DNA of 64,000 nt from Streptococcus parasanguinis (GCF_023109675.1 NZ_JALDUR010000001.1:258259-322258); one strand, 5' to 3'; shown: positions 1-7,425, numbered from the stretch's first letter. Notes: generated from the letters alone by a model not told the origin. Numbers and translations are program-made.

Positions 1-1067
1 TCTACTTCCTCATAAAAGAGTCGTTCGTAGTCAGCAACACTAAGAACCGTACGTTGGTCCAGTTTTTCCATGCGTTTGTGATCTAAGAGTTGCTCAAAAC
101 CAGGAACAAGGTTGGCACTAAAGATCTCAGAAACCGCTCCACTTCCATAGCTAAAGAGGGCGATTCGGTCCCCAGCTTTGAGTTGGGGGTCATTTTCCAG
201 TAGTGACAGCAAGCCTAGAAAAAGAGATCCAGTGTAGATATTTCCCACACGTTGGCTGTATAGAATCGATTGATCAAAGTTGTATTGTAATTGATCTTTT
301 TTCTCTTCTGATACTGACTTATCCAGGATTTTTTTCAAGCCCTTGAGAGCTAATTTCGGATAAGGCAAGTGAAAGCAGACAGCTGCAAAGTCTGTCAAAG
401 CAAGGCCAGTCTGTTTCTGGTATTCCGACCAGGTTGTTTTCAGAGAATCTAGATATTGTTGCGTTGAATAAATCCCATTCACAAAGGGAGTTGTCGCATA
501 ATTTGGACGCCAAAAATCCATCACATCGCGTGTTTGGGCAACATTATCATCGTTAAAAGATAGAATACGAGGATTTTGGCTGATTAGCATGGCAACCGCT
601 CCGGCACCTTGTGTTGGTTCACCAGGAGTCCCAATTCCGTATTTAGCAATGTCACTGGCAATGACCAAAACCTTACTCTGTGGGAATTTTTCAACATGGA
701 GTTTAGCATAATCCAAGGCAGCAGTCGCAGCATAGCAGGCTTCTTTCATCTCAAAAGAGCGGGCGAAAGGCTGGATGTCTAGTAAGCCATGGACAAACAC
801 AGCAGCAGCCTTACTCTGGTCAATTCCAGATTCTGTCGCAAGAATCACCATGTCGATCGCTTCTTTATCTTCGTCTGTTAAAATATCATCTGCTGCAGTA
901 GCAGCCAATGTGACGATGTCTTCTGTGATCGGTGCCACGCTTTGTTCTTTTAAGAGAAGACCCTTGCTCAGTTTTTCGGGATCGGTATCACGAGCAGCGG
1001 CCAAATCTTCTAAACGCAAGACATAAGGGCTCGTCGCAAAACCAATCTTATCAATCCCAATTGTCAT
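1..1067 (-). CDS. mvaS: Hydroxymethylglutaryl-CoA synthase, 3' end outside window
   Basis: Condenses acetoacetyl-CoA and acetyl-CoA to HMG-CoA, an early step of the mevalonate route to isoprenoids that streptococci use. About 355 codons are visible and the frame runs off the window edge, so some tens of C-terminal residues are missing (the family is about 390 residues). The protein starts MTIGIDKIGFAT. The thiolase-fold nucleophile is Cys111 in KEACYAAT, and Glu79 lies in ATESGID; both match the catalytic residues known for Gram-positive HMG-CoA synthases. AAGAGGT sits just before the ATG. Its usual partner mvaA would lie beyond the edge. Confidence 0.95.
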   Translation of the reverse strand, partial: MTIGIDKIGFATSPYVLRLEDLAAARDTDPEKLSKGLLLKEQSVAPITEDIVTLAATAADDILTDEDKEAIDMVILATESGIDQSKAAAVFVHGLLDIQPFARSFEMKEACYAATAALDYAKLHVEKFPQSKVLVIASDIAKYGIGTPGEPTQGAGAVAMLISQNPRILSFNDDNVAQTRDVMDFWRPNYATTPFVNGIYSTQQYLDSLKTTWSEYQKQTGLALTDFAAVCFHLPYPKLALKGLKKILDKSVSEEKKDQLQYNFDQSILYSQRVGNIYTGSLFLGLLSLLENDPQLKAGDRIALFSYGSGAVSEIFSANLVPGFEQLLDHKRMEKLDQRTVLSVADYERLFYEEV

Positions 1068-1225
1068 TCTTAACCTCTTTTTTATTTGATATCTACTAGT
1101 ATATTTCGTTACTATTTTACCATATTTAAGGGTAAAACTCCCTTGAAAAAGCTAGATCAGCAAGGAAATCATTCTTGGGACCGATTTTGCAATGTTTCAA
1201 AGAAAAAATAGAAAATCTATAAAAA

Positions 1226-1400
1226 GAGAGTGGGACAGAAATCGGTAATTCGTTAGAATTCGATTTCGCCGTCCCACCTCCGCACAGTTGAGTAGGGCTG
1301 TAAAAGCTGATGAAATCAGCGTAGTAGAGCCCACTCAACCACTGCGTCTTGCTCGATAATCCAAAAACAATTGAAAGGCTAGGACTTTTGTCCCAGCCTC
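1226..1400 (+). repeat. Family B intergenic repeat, copy 1
   Basis: About 175 bp, nearly identical to 29604-29778 and, inverted, to 26194-26369. It opens with a long hairpin (GTGGGAC paired with GTCCCAC around an inner AATTC/GAATT stem). A second hairpin has GTTGAGT and GGGCT pairing AGCCC and ACTCAAC. It ends in GGCTAGGAC/GTCCCAGCC. It lies between mvaS and the next small gene, and its last hairpin directly follows that gene's stop codon. Confidence 0.9.
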
Positions 1401-1408
1401 TTTAACTC

Positions 1409-1642
1409 TTATCCTTGCTTATCTTTTTTAGGATTGCTCATGATTCGTATGAAGAGTTCTTTGCATTTGTCTCTTAGAACTTTTTCGTAGAAGACGATTA
1501 AAGCGATGTACACAATCGTAAAGTTCAAGGTCAGATAGAACAAGTCAAATGAATTGCGGGCATAATCAGTCGCTAATAGATAGGAGGAGAGGGTTCCTAG
1601 GATCATCCAAGGAAGATACTTGATATACTTGCTTATCATCAT
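1409..1642 (-). CDS. Small membrane protein, unknown function
   Basis: A 77-residue protein with two hydrophobic segments (about residues 8-26 and 36-54) and a basic tail ending in NPKKDKQG, so probably a two-pass membrane protein with cytoplasmic C-terminus. It begins with two Met codons. AGGTG lies 4 nt before the first and 7 nt before the second, so the second Met (76 residues) is equally likely. The stop is followed at once by the end hairpin of the family B repeat, which could terminate it. I do not recognise a family. Confidence 0.6.
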   Translation of the reverse strand: MMISKYIKYLPWMILGTLSSYLLATDYARNSFDLFYLTLNFTIVYIALIVFYEKVLRDKCKELFIRIMSNPKKDKQG

Positions 1643-1887
1643 ACAGCACCTCGCATCCTTTAAAGGATTTGTTTTTTCACTATCATTGTATCCCTTTTAA
1701 GTAAAAATGCAAGCGATAACACTTAGAGAAATTGAAAAACGAATATTATTTTGCATTAGTTTGAATGGAGAAAAACTATTTTAAGATAAGTGAAGCGATT
1801 ACTTTAGTAACAAAAAAATTTTTTGAGCTAATCATGTCAATTATGTACTTTATTTAAGCAAACTAATGACAAAATCTAAATGCAAAA

Positions 1888-2508
1888 TCATCGATTAATC
1901 AATTCCTCAATTTCCTTTATCCCTTCAAACTCTCCAACACTTTCGAAAAGTTCTATAGCTCGTTTGAAATGTGTGTTGGCTAATCCTTTATCTTCCAAGG
2001 CTAAATAAATTTCCCCTAACCCTCTATAGCTACAAGCCTGAGAAATCACATCATCAGTCTCTAAAGATTGTTCCAGTGACAGATTCATGAATGTAAGAGC
2101 TTCATCAAGATTGTTTAATTTCAATCTCAAATAGCCTTGTTCGTAGTTATTCACAGCTTTCTTTAGATTATCATTGGGAAAATGCTCTTCAATTATCTTC
2201 TCTTCATCTTCAATGAGCTTTAAAGCCTTATGAAAATCACCCTGATCTCTGTAGATCATAGCTAATTGATGTAATCCAATGTGTTCATGTTCTTTGTCTT
2301 CATTTTGTTGAGCTAATAAAATGTATTTCTCAAAGATACGGGTACACGAGGCATAGTCTTTTTCTGCCAATAATAAATACCCCATCAGATTTAAAAGGCT
2401 AAAATCTGTACAGGTATCAATGGAAAAATCTTGTTCAACCAACTTTTTAGCTTCTGATGTTTTTCCCTCCAGAAACAAGTCCCAAGCCACATCAATTTTA
2501 GAAACCAT
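1888..2508 (-). CDS. TPR-repeat protein
   Basis: A 206-residue soluble protein made almost entirely of helical tetratricopeptide-like units: an A-x-x-L/Y-x-x-G type pattern recurs, for example LMGYLLLAEKDYASC, LAMIYRDQGDFHKAL, GYLRLKLNNLDEAL and GLGEIYLALEDKGLA. TPR units mediate protein-protein or peptide binding. No DNA-binding helix-turn-helix precedes the repeats, so it is not an obvious Rgg/PlcR/TprA-type peptide-sensing regulator. AAAGGGG lies 6-7 nt before the ATG. The unit stands alone, upstream on the same strand of the 36-aa peptide gene's reverse neighbourhood. Function unknown; it may be an adaptor. Confidence 0.8.
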   Translation of the reverse strand: MVSKIDVAWDLFLEGKTSEAKKLVEQDFSIDTCTDFSLLNLMGYLLLAEKDYASCTRIFEKYILLAQQNEDKEHEHIGLHQLAMIYRDQGDFHKALKLIEDEEKIIEEHFPNDNLKKAVNNYEQGYLRLKLNNLDEALTFMNLSLEQSLETDDVISQACSYRGLGEIYLALEDKGLANTHFKRAIELFESVGEFEGIKEIEELINR

Positions 2509-2613
2509 CTATTTTCCCCTTTACCTATAAACAACCTTCATAAAATAAAATCACTCAATAAGAATATGCTAAATCCTATCTTTATAAATTTAATCCACTA
2601 GGCTAAAGTATAG

Positions 2614-2642
2614 CAAAAAGCCCAAATAACTACTATTTGGGC
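2614..2642 (-). terminator. Rho-independent terminator of the 36-aa peptide gene
   Basis: A 9-bp perfect stem, GCCCAAATA with TATTTGGGC, followed on the minus strand by a five-T run. It begins 10 nt after the peptide gene's stop codon. Confidence 0.85.
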
Positions 2643-2652
2643 AAAATGTTAC

Positions 2653-2763
2653 TTAGTTTCTTTTTAAACGAGCAATGAGTAACTTAATAAGATAAGCTAG
2701 AACTACAAGTGCTACTACGCGTGATAATAGATAGAAAATAGAATAAACAAAATAGATTTGCAT
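2653..2763 (-). CDS. 36-aa membrane peptide with own promoter and terminator
   Basis: ATG at 2763, stop at 2653. The peptide begins MQIYFVYSIF, has a single hydrophobic helix across most of its length and a basic tail (ARLKRN). TAGGAGGTG lies 6 nt before the ATG, a near-perfect ribosome-binding site. A strong promoter lies 50 bp upstream and a terminator 10 bp downstream, so the whole unit is about 200 nt. A longer 60-codon reading in another frame lacks a ribosome-binding site. The composition resembles type I toxin peptides or small membrane regulators, but I recognise no family. Confidence 0.75.
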   Translation of the reverse strand: MQIYFVYSIFYLLSRVVALVVLAYLIKLLIARLKRN

Positions 2764-2812
2764 ATCTGACACCTCCTAAATAAAAGAGATTAACCATCTT
2801 GTCCTCAATATT

Positions 2813-2841
2813 ATTGTACTCCCGTTTGAAAGCGACGTCAA
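2813..2841 (-). promoter_or_regulatory. Sigma-A promoter of the 36-aa peptide gene
   Basis: Minus strand TTGACG, 17-bp spacer, TACAAT. The predicted start lies about 40 nt before the peptide ATG. Confidence 0.85.
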
Positions 2842-2869
2842 GCGTTATGATAAATAGTATCAACATCTA

Positions 2870-3167
2870 GAATGAAGTTAAAACCTACAAAAAGCAAAAT
2901 AAAACAATCTGTTTCATTTTGAAATCCTTTAACGATTGTAAAATATATCCTATTTTAGAAGAGGTACGTAAGAAGTTATCAATTTAGATAATGTCAAAGC
3001 AAGAGAGAAATATAATTAGTAAACATAAAGACAATATTTTTTACATTTTTTATTATACTTTTATTAGTATAATTGGTAAAATCTTAATTAATAAAAATTA
3101 TGGTCTATCTACTATCCCAATTACCTTACAACACAGGTTGATTGAATAGGATTAGATAACCGAAGTA
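2870..3167. other. AT-rich intergenic region before the MFS gene
   Basis: About 300 bp without a convincing gene. It contains a TATAAT near 3071-3076 that could be the -10 box of the transporter gene, but no good -35 partner is seen. No other structure stands out. Confidence 0.5.
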
Positions 3168-4475
3168 ATGTTGAAACGAATGGAGGGGGCTAATATTAAG
3201 AATTTAATAAGTGATCAAATGTCTAATAGACAAATCATCAAAGACTTTATTAGTAGTTTTATTAGTTCTTTAAGTGGAAAAGCTTTTAATTTTGCTTTAG
3301 GATTAATGTTACTGGACCAAACAAAATCGGCAATGAGTTTTGGAATCAATATGATCATCTATCCTTTAGTTAGTTTGATTTTCTTGGTTCCAATCGGTAA
3401 TTTAGTAGACCGATACCGTCATAAAAAGATCTTAATTTATAATTTTATTTTTAGACTTATTATCTTTCTTCTGTTTTATGCATTTTATTTTTTAACGAAT
3501 TCATCTACTATCTTATATTTAGTAATTCCGTTTGTCATACTTCACTCTGTCACAGTTAACATCAATGATACTTGTTATTCAGCCTCTATCCACGAGTTAG
3601 TAAATGATACAAAAATTCAACGATTAAGCTCTGTTACACAAACCGCCATTGCTATCGCAACCATGCTTTCCCCAGCTATTGGAGTCATTCTTTATAATTG
3701 GTTAGGCTTCTCAGGCTTTATTCTTATAGAAATCATTGCAAATATCCTTTCTTTAGGTGTCTTACTTACCATGAAATTCTTCTATGAACACGAAGAGCAA
3801 GAAGCTAAGATTAAACAGAATGAAAAGCATCAACACGGGGTCAAAGAAATTATCCAATTCTTAAAAGAAAATCAGATTGTCAAATATATTATTCTTGTTA
3901 GTGTTGTACTGAATTTTTTCTATACTTCCATTAGCATTGGAGTACCATTTGTAGTCAAAGAGCAACTCTTATTAGACAATGCAACAGTAGGTATCCTAGA
4001 AACAATGTCTGCAGTTGGAATGTTATTAGCCAGTGTGTCGATGTCACTACTGCCAGACAAAAAAGAAAATAACACACTTCTCTCTAATAGAATTCGCATT
4101 CCACTTTTTCTTCTAACTATCGCTATCATTGGTTTGGGTATTACATTTGCAACTACTAACACCCAAGTGATTATTTCTTCCGTTGGCGGTTTATTTATGG
4201 GAATTATCGCATTCACTCTTGTTATTCTAAATATTGTCGTCATGACCTATCTTCAAAGTAGTATTGAAACAAATTATTTAGGAAGAGTAATGAGTACTTT
4301 GTTCACACTAAATACGTCTATCATGCCGATAGGTACCATTGTATTTACTTATCTATTTCAAAAGGACATAAACGGAGGTCTGATATTCATATTTGGAGGT
4401 GTTTCTCTCCTGATCTATACCATGATAATGTTACCTCGAATCTATAGAATACTACAAAAAGAACACGCTTATTGA
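3168..4475 (+). CDS. MFS-family transporter
   Basis: A 435-residue membrane protein with about 12 hydrophobic helices. The MFS loop 2-3 signature is visible as GNLVDRYRHKK near residue 80, and the halves are split by a charged loop (EHEEQEAKIKQNEKHQH) near residue 215. This layout matches the MFS drug/macrolide or siderophore exporter subgroup; the substrate cannot be read from sequence. The ATG at 3168 has no clear ribosome-binding site. GGAGGGGG at 3182-3189 sits 5 nt before an in-frame ATT at 3195, so the true start could be there. It is a single-gene unit closed by the terminator at 4504-4537. Confidence 0.85.
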   Translation: MLKRMEGANIKNLISDQMSNRQIIKDFISSFISSLSGKAFNFALGLMLLDQTKSAMSFGINMIIYPLVSLIFLVPIGNLVDRYRHKKILIYNFIFRLIIFLLFYAFYFLTNSSTILYLVIPFVILHSVTVNINDTCYSASIHELVNDTKIQRLSSVTQTAIAIATMLSPAIGVILYNWLGFSGFILIEIIANILSLGVLLTMKFFYEHEEQEAKIKQNEKHQHGVKEIIQFLKENQIVKYIILVSVVLNFFYTSISIGVPFVVKEQLLLDNATVGILETMSAVGMLLASVSMSLLPDKKENNTLLSNRIRIPLFLLTIAIIGLGITFATTNTQVIISSVGGLFMGIIAFTLVILNIVVMTYLQSSIETNYLGRVMSTLFTLNTSIMPIGTIVFTYLFQKDINGGLIFIFGGVSLLIYTMIMLPRIYRILQKEHAY

Positions 4476-4503
4476 CATTGAAACCTAAGTAATACTAAAA
4501 CGA

Positions 4504-4537
4504 AAAGACAAGGATAAAAAAACCTTGTCTTTTTTTT
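4504..4537 (+). terminator. Terminator after MFS gene
   Basis: AAAGACAAGG pairs CCTTGTCTTT, followed by a run of T. Confidence 0.9.
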
Positions 4538-4570
4538 AATACTAACAACTTAGACTAACAATGGGACTTT

Positions 4571-4614
4571 TTTTGAAAGCTGAGTGGCTTAGATAAGTCA
4601 TCCAGCTTTCAAAA
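4571..4614. repeat. 12-bp perfect inverted repeat
   Basis: TTTTGAAAGCTG and CAGCTTTCAAAA flank 20 bp. Neither strand has a T-run after it, so it is not a standard terminator. It may be a short mobile-element remnant or an operator. Confidence 0.6.
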
Positions 4615-4667
4615 TGACTAGTAGGACCGCTTCGTTATTGTCCGACAAAATTTAATATGCTTCAAAA

Positions 4668-4955
4668 CTATATTTTAAACAATTTATTTAATTTTTCTAA
4701 CTCTAATACACTCATATATACTTCTACTCCAGTAACTACCCCCTTACTATAAATAATTCCACAAGAAAACACAATCCTCTCCTGACTCAAAATATTTGAC
4801 AATATTACAAAAGATTCCAAAACATAATCCTCTATAGTAATAAAACAATTATTTTCATCTTTGAAAAACTCTATAAATCCAATATCCTTACACTTATCAC
4901 GTAAATGAAACCTAAGTGATCTTAAAAAATAATCAAAAAACACATCATTTTCCAT
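4668..4955 (-). CDS. Small protein of unknown function
   Basis: A 95-residue soluble-looking protein beginning MENDVFFDYF and ending LNKLFKI. The second Met is chosen as start because GAAAGGG lies 6 nt before it; an upstream in-frame ATG (4970) overlaps that site. Acidic and basic helices alternate with beta-like stretches (FITIEDYVL, GVEVYMSVL). No family recognised. It stands alone between the MFS gene and a tiny hydrophobic ORF on the opposite strand. Very AT-rich, like the surrounding accessory stretch. Confidence 0.6.
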   Translation of the reverse strand: MENDVFFDYFLRSLRFHLRDKCKDIGFIEFFKDENNCFITIEDYVLESFVILSNILSQERIVFSCGIIYSKGVVTGVEVYMSVLELEKLNKLFKI

Positions 4956-5020
4956 AGAAAACCCTTTCATTTTTTAAAAACATTCTGATATAATCATACA
5001 AAAAATAAAGGAGAACTACA

Positions 5021-5113
5021 ATGAAAAAAAATAATTATTTTTATCTTGTTAATCCTCTTAATCTTTTCTATTGTTTCAATTTTTATATACAACATGTTAT
5101 AAAAAATAAATGA
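5021..5113 (+). pseudogene. Tiny hydrophobic peptide ORF, frame altered at an A8 tract
   Basis: AAGGAG lies 7 nt before ATG 5021, and TGATATAAT (extended -10) lies about 30 bp upstream. As written, a tract of eight A after the ATG gives a 30-residue polar peptide (MKKNNYFYLV...). With seven A the same DNA encodes a 26-residue, almost purely hydrophobic peptide (MKKIIIFILLILL...IYNML), stopping at 5102. The second reading looks far more protein-like. The tract may be a mutation, a slippage switch or a sequencing error. Confidence 0.5.
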
Positions 5114-5144
5114 CCAGCCTCCTGTAGAGTACAGAAAACTGGTC
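5101..5144 (-). terminator. Terminator on the minus strand, overlapping the tiny peptide ORF
   Basis: GACCAG...CTGGTC encloses CTGTA/TACAG, and the minus strand continues ATTTATTTTTT. It would end transcription from the 5221-5451 gene and overlaps the 3' end of the convergent tiny ORF. Confidence 0.7.
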
Positions 5145-5220
5145 GCATAAGAGGGTTTTCTCTTGTTCCATTATTGGGGTTCAGTTCCTAAACATGCTAA
5201 GTTTTTTGTGTGAAGATATA

Positions 5221-5451
5221 TCAAAACTTTTTAAACCAATTCTTGATATACTCTAAGCATATATCCAGTAAGAATTTGATAAATAATAATACAATTCCAA
5301 TCTTCACAAACATGTAATATTTAAATGTGTCATCAAATTCATGCACACGAATCGGAAAGGTGAAGATATTAGACGGATTGATAAGAAAATAAAGTGAGAT
5401 ACAAATGGATAAAACCAACGCCACTATAAAAAATTTTTTATGTAATTGCAT
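5221..5451 (-). CDS. Small two-pass membrane protein, unknown function
   Basis: 76 residues with hydrophobic helices at about 7-24 and 47-66, an acidic central loop (RVHEFDDTFKYY) and a basic end (YIKNWFKKF). GAAAAGGT precedes the ATG by about 6 nt. It forms a single-gene unit with the terminator at 5101-5144. No family recognised. The size and topology are shared with several neighbours in 4.6-7.4 kb, some of which could be bacteriocin-immunity-like proteins, but nothing in the sequence proves that. Confidence 0.6.
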   Translation of the reverse strand: MQLHKKFFIVALVLSICISLYFLINPSNIFTFPIRVHEFDDTFKYYMFVKIGIVLLFIKFLLDICLEYIKNWFKKF

Positions 5452-5725
5452 ATTTTACCTTTTCCTTTCTTGTTTTACAACATTAAATACCAATCACCAA
5501 TTTTATATAGCCTGATTAATTCTTTTATTCCCCTTTCTATCAGGCTATTTTAATAGTTTTTATACCTTCATCATATACCAATTTCAAAATAATTCAAGTC
5601 TGTTTTTCTAATCATTTTTATGATATAATAATAAAGTTCGAATGATAAACAAAAAACTCAGCAACAATCCCAACAAACTCTATAAATTAGATACGATAAA
5701 AAAATTCTATTCTGCTCTTTTTTTA

Positions 5726-5775
5726 ACTATTCGGTAAAATTCTCGAAATTTTGATACCGAATAGTTATTTTTTTG
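5726..5775 (+). terminator. Strong terminator, no assigned gene upstream
   Basis: A 12-bp perfect stem AACTATTCGGTA/TACCGAATAGTT, extended inside by AAATT/AATTT pairing, followed by ATTTTTTT. Confidence 0.8.
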
Positions 5776-5861
5776 CATAAAATGTTAAAAAATCATGCTA
5801 AGATAGTCATTCTGAGCTGATTTAAGTTTAGAGGGCGGACAATCTATCACTAAAATTCCTT

Positions 5862-5890
5862 ACAGCCCCAACGGTTTAGGCTGTTTTTTA
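5862..5890 (+). terminator. Terminator, no assigned gene upstream
   Basis: ACAGCC pairs GGCTGT around an 11-nt loop, followed by TTTTT. Confidence 0.7.
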
Positions 5891-5925
5891 GTTCATTCAA
5901 CAACTTTCGGGAAAAGACCAATTTT

Positions 5926-5960
5926 TCGGAAAAATACTTTCCTAAAAGAAAGTATTTTTT
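5926..5960 (-). terminator. Terminator overlapping the end of the 5942-6169 gene
   Basis: AAAAATACTTTC pairs GAAAGTATTTTT. The stop codon of the gene lies in the loop, and a T-run follows on the minus strand. Confidence 0.75.
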
Positions 5961-6169
5961 CGAAAACTCTTGGCACCCTTTTTATTTTTGATTGTAATGC
6001 AGACCCAAACGAATGAACAGAGATTGTAAAAAGCAAATGAAAAAACTGTAAGGATGATAGCTCCTGTATCTAAATAACCCATTTCTAAACCTCTTTTCAA
6101 AAACAACAAGCCTATAGTTTCAACAATGGTAAAAAATAAAAATATATAAAAAATTTTCGCATTAAGCAT
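5942..6169 (-). CDS. Small two-pass membrane protein, unknown function
   Basis: 75 residues with hydrophobic segments at about 6-24 and 35-58 and a basic C-terminus (KNKKGAKSFRKNTFF). AAGGCGG lies 7 nt before the ATG. It is bounded by the terminator of the upstream gene (6194-6232) and by one built into its own 3' end, so it is probably separately transcribed. No family recognised. Confidence 0.6.
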   Translation of the reverse strand: MLNAKIFYIFLFFTIVETIGLLFLKRGLEMGYLDTGAIILTVFSFAFYNLCSFVWVCITIKNKKGAKSFRKNTFF

Positions 6170-6193
6170 ATTGTTACCGCCTTAAACATATAG

Positions 6194-6232
6194 AAAAAAC
6201 GGCAATCAGCATTCACTAAATTACCGTTTTTT
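6194..6232 (-). terminator. Terminator after the 6255-6431 gene
   Basis: On the minus strand AAAAAACGGTAAT pairs ATTGCCGTTTTTT. Confidence 0.8.
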
Positions 6233-6254
6233 ATTTAAATTCTATTACTATTAA

Positions 6255-6431
6255 CTATCTAATACTACTAGTATTACTAATATTACTACTAATTATCCTG
6301 AGGCCATCGTGTATAAATTGACCCAAAACGTCAAATCCGTTATAAATTCCGTTATAAATAAAGAGTCCTAAAATTATAGATGAAATAATAATACTTGCAC
6401 AAATAAAATATGTACGATTTTTTTCATTCAT
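6255..6431 (-). CDS. Small membrane protein, unknown function
   Basis: 58 residues beginning MNEKNRTYFI, with one hydrophobic helix (about residues 8-27) and an amphipathic C-terminal half (GQFIHDGLRIISSNISN). The start is the internal Met at 6431 because AGAAGGA lies about 9 nt before it; an in-frame Met 15 codons upstream has no such site. The 3' end is a run of Asn/Ser codons with short near-repeats (tattactaatattactac). It has its own terminator. No family recognised. Confidence 0.55.
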   Translation of the reverse strand: MNEKNRTYFICASIIISSIILGLFIYNGIYNGFDVLGQFIHDGLRIISSNISNTSSIR

Positions 6432-6511
6432 AAGGTCAATCCTTCTTTTTATTTGTATTCGCTTACATTTTATCATATAATGTTATTGTAGTAAAGAAAG
6501 AAGGTGTTATT

Positions 6512-6718
6512 ATGTTAAGTAAATATTTTTCAAAATATAAATGGACTGATTTATTTTGGATTCTATTTGTGATTTTGACATGCATCTATATAGGAAACCG
6601 TGATTTGCTTCCTCTTAATCATCAAGAATTCTCTCTTCGTGGTAGTTTCTGGGGATTTGTACTTGCATTATATCACTTACTATTCATTGATAAATTTATT
6701 ATCTCTCGCCGGAAGTAA
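6512..6718 (+). CDS. Small two-pass membrane protein, unknown function
   Basis: 68 residues beginning MLSKYFSKYKW, with helices at about 12-27 and 45-62 and a basic end (ISRRK). AGAAGGTG lies 6 nt before the ATG and TATAAT lies about 35 bp upstream. It is divergent from the 6255-6431 gene and followed by a terminator at 6776-6824. No family recognised. Confidence 0.6.
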   Translation: MLSKYFSKYKWTDLFWILFVILTCIYIGNRDLLPLNHQEFSLRGSFWGFVLALYHLLFIDKFIISRRK

Positions 6719-6775
6719 AACGAGGATGAGCAAAAACTCAATTTCAGGAGAAAATAAAGTAAATCTCCCCACAAT

Positions 6776-6824
6776 AAAACGCATAGTATCAAGGTTCTTC
6801 AAAACCTAATATTATGCGTTTTTT
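6776..6824 (+). terminator. Terminator after the 6512-6718 gene
   Basis: AAAACGCATA pairs TATGCGTTTT around an inner AGGTT/AACCT stem; a T-run follows. Confidence 0.85.
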
Positions 6825-6908
6825 GATCCTAAAGACTTTTCCCTATTCTTGTTTATTTTGATGTATAGTCCAGATAAAGACAATTCAAATTAGATTACGT
6901 CTATCTAT

Positions 6909-7226
6909 TTACTTACCTTTTATTTGCTTTAATTCCTTTATCTCTTTTAGAATACTAAAAATATAGAAACTAAATAGAACTACAAATAAAAAAGATAAAA
7001 CAAAGAAACCAAACGGAAGTTTTCTTCCCATACCAGCTACTATTCCAAGGGATAAAATACCGATAGCCATTATGGAAATTATGAAGATAAACCACAAGTA
7101 AATCATGTAAAACTTATAAAGATAACAAAAGGACTTATTTTTTTGTTTAGGCTTATCCTTCCATTTTAAATAAAAGAAATAAGGTGTATTAATAATTAAA
7201 ATAAATAAAAATCTCATCTCTAGCAC
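6909..7226 (-). CDS. Three-pass membrane protein, unknown function
   Basis: 105 residues with hydrophobic helices at about 4-20, 41-65 and 73-93, a Lys-rich loop (KWKDKPKQKNKS) and a charged C-terminus (KEIKELKQIKGK). It is the second gene of a pair: its start lies 13 nt after the stop of the 7240-7425 gene. A Met at 7217 is an alternative start; neither has a strong ribosome-binding site, which fits translational coupling. No family recognised. Confidence 0.6.
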   Translation of the reverse strand: MLEMRFLFILIINTPYFFYLKWKDKPKQKNKSFCYLYKFYMIYLWFIFIISIMAIGILSLGIVAGMGRKLPFGFFVLSFLFVVLFSFYIFSILKEIKELKQIKGK

Positions 7227-7239
7227 AACTTTTTACTTT

Positions 7240-7425
7240 CTATTTTGGATTTCCCACAAGATCTCCCAACTTCCAAATACCAAGCCAAAAAGAAATTGTT
7301 AGCATGATAAAGAATGTGAGGAACATATTATCCACCAGATTTTTACTCATCAAGCATAGTTCTCTAGCTATGTAAGGAGACACGAGGAACAAAATGCACT
7401 GTACTATAGTAATTATTTTTTTCAT
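7240..7425 (-). CDS. Small two-pass membrane protein, unknown function
   Basis: 61 residues with helices at about 4-20 and 33-52 and the end GDLVGNPK. The first gene of a two-gene unit with 6909-7226. The ribosome-binding site before the ATG is weak (AATGAATC); an AAAGGAG lies about 40 nt further upstream, before a two-codon start-stop. No family recognised. Confidence 0.55.
   Translation of the reverse strand: MKKIITIVQCILFLVSPYIARELCLMSKNLVDNMFLTFFIMLTISFWLGIWKLGDLVGNPK

Larger units (their letters stand above)
5452..5941. other. 490-bp non-coding stretch with several hairpins
   Basis: No supported gene. Structures: a 10-bp inverted repeat at 5507-5548 followed by TTTT on the plus strand; an extended -10 (TGATATAAT) near 5620; a terminator at 5726-5775; another at 5862-5890. 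A plus-strand transcript of about 140 nt ending at 5775 would be a small-RNA candidate. Confidence 0.5.

Noticed and set aside
1126..1338. ORF reading through family B copy 1, and the similar one at 26235-26567
   Set aside because: Both translate the repeat itself and share the same odd peptide; no ribosome-binding site. These are artefacts of the repeat.
2684..2866. 60-codon ORF overlapping the small peptide gene
   Set aside because: Its start lies upstream of the predicted transcription start, and the strong ribosome-binding site serves the other frame.
4571..4614. Perfect 12-bp inverted repeat as a terminator
   Set aside because: No T-run follows on either strand.
5643..5738. 31-codon plus-strand ORF (MINKKLSNNP...)
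   Set aside because: No ribosome-binding site; it ends inside the terminator hairpin.
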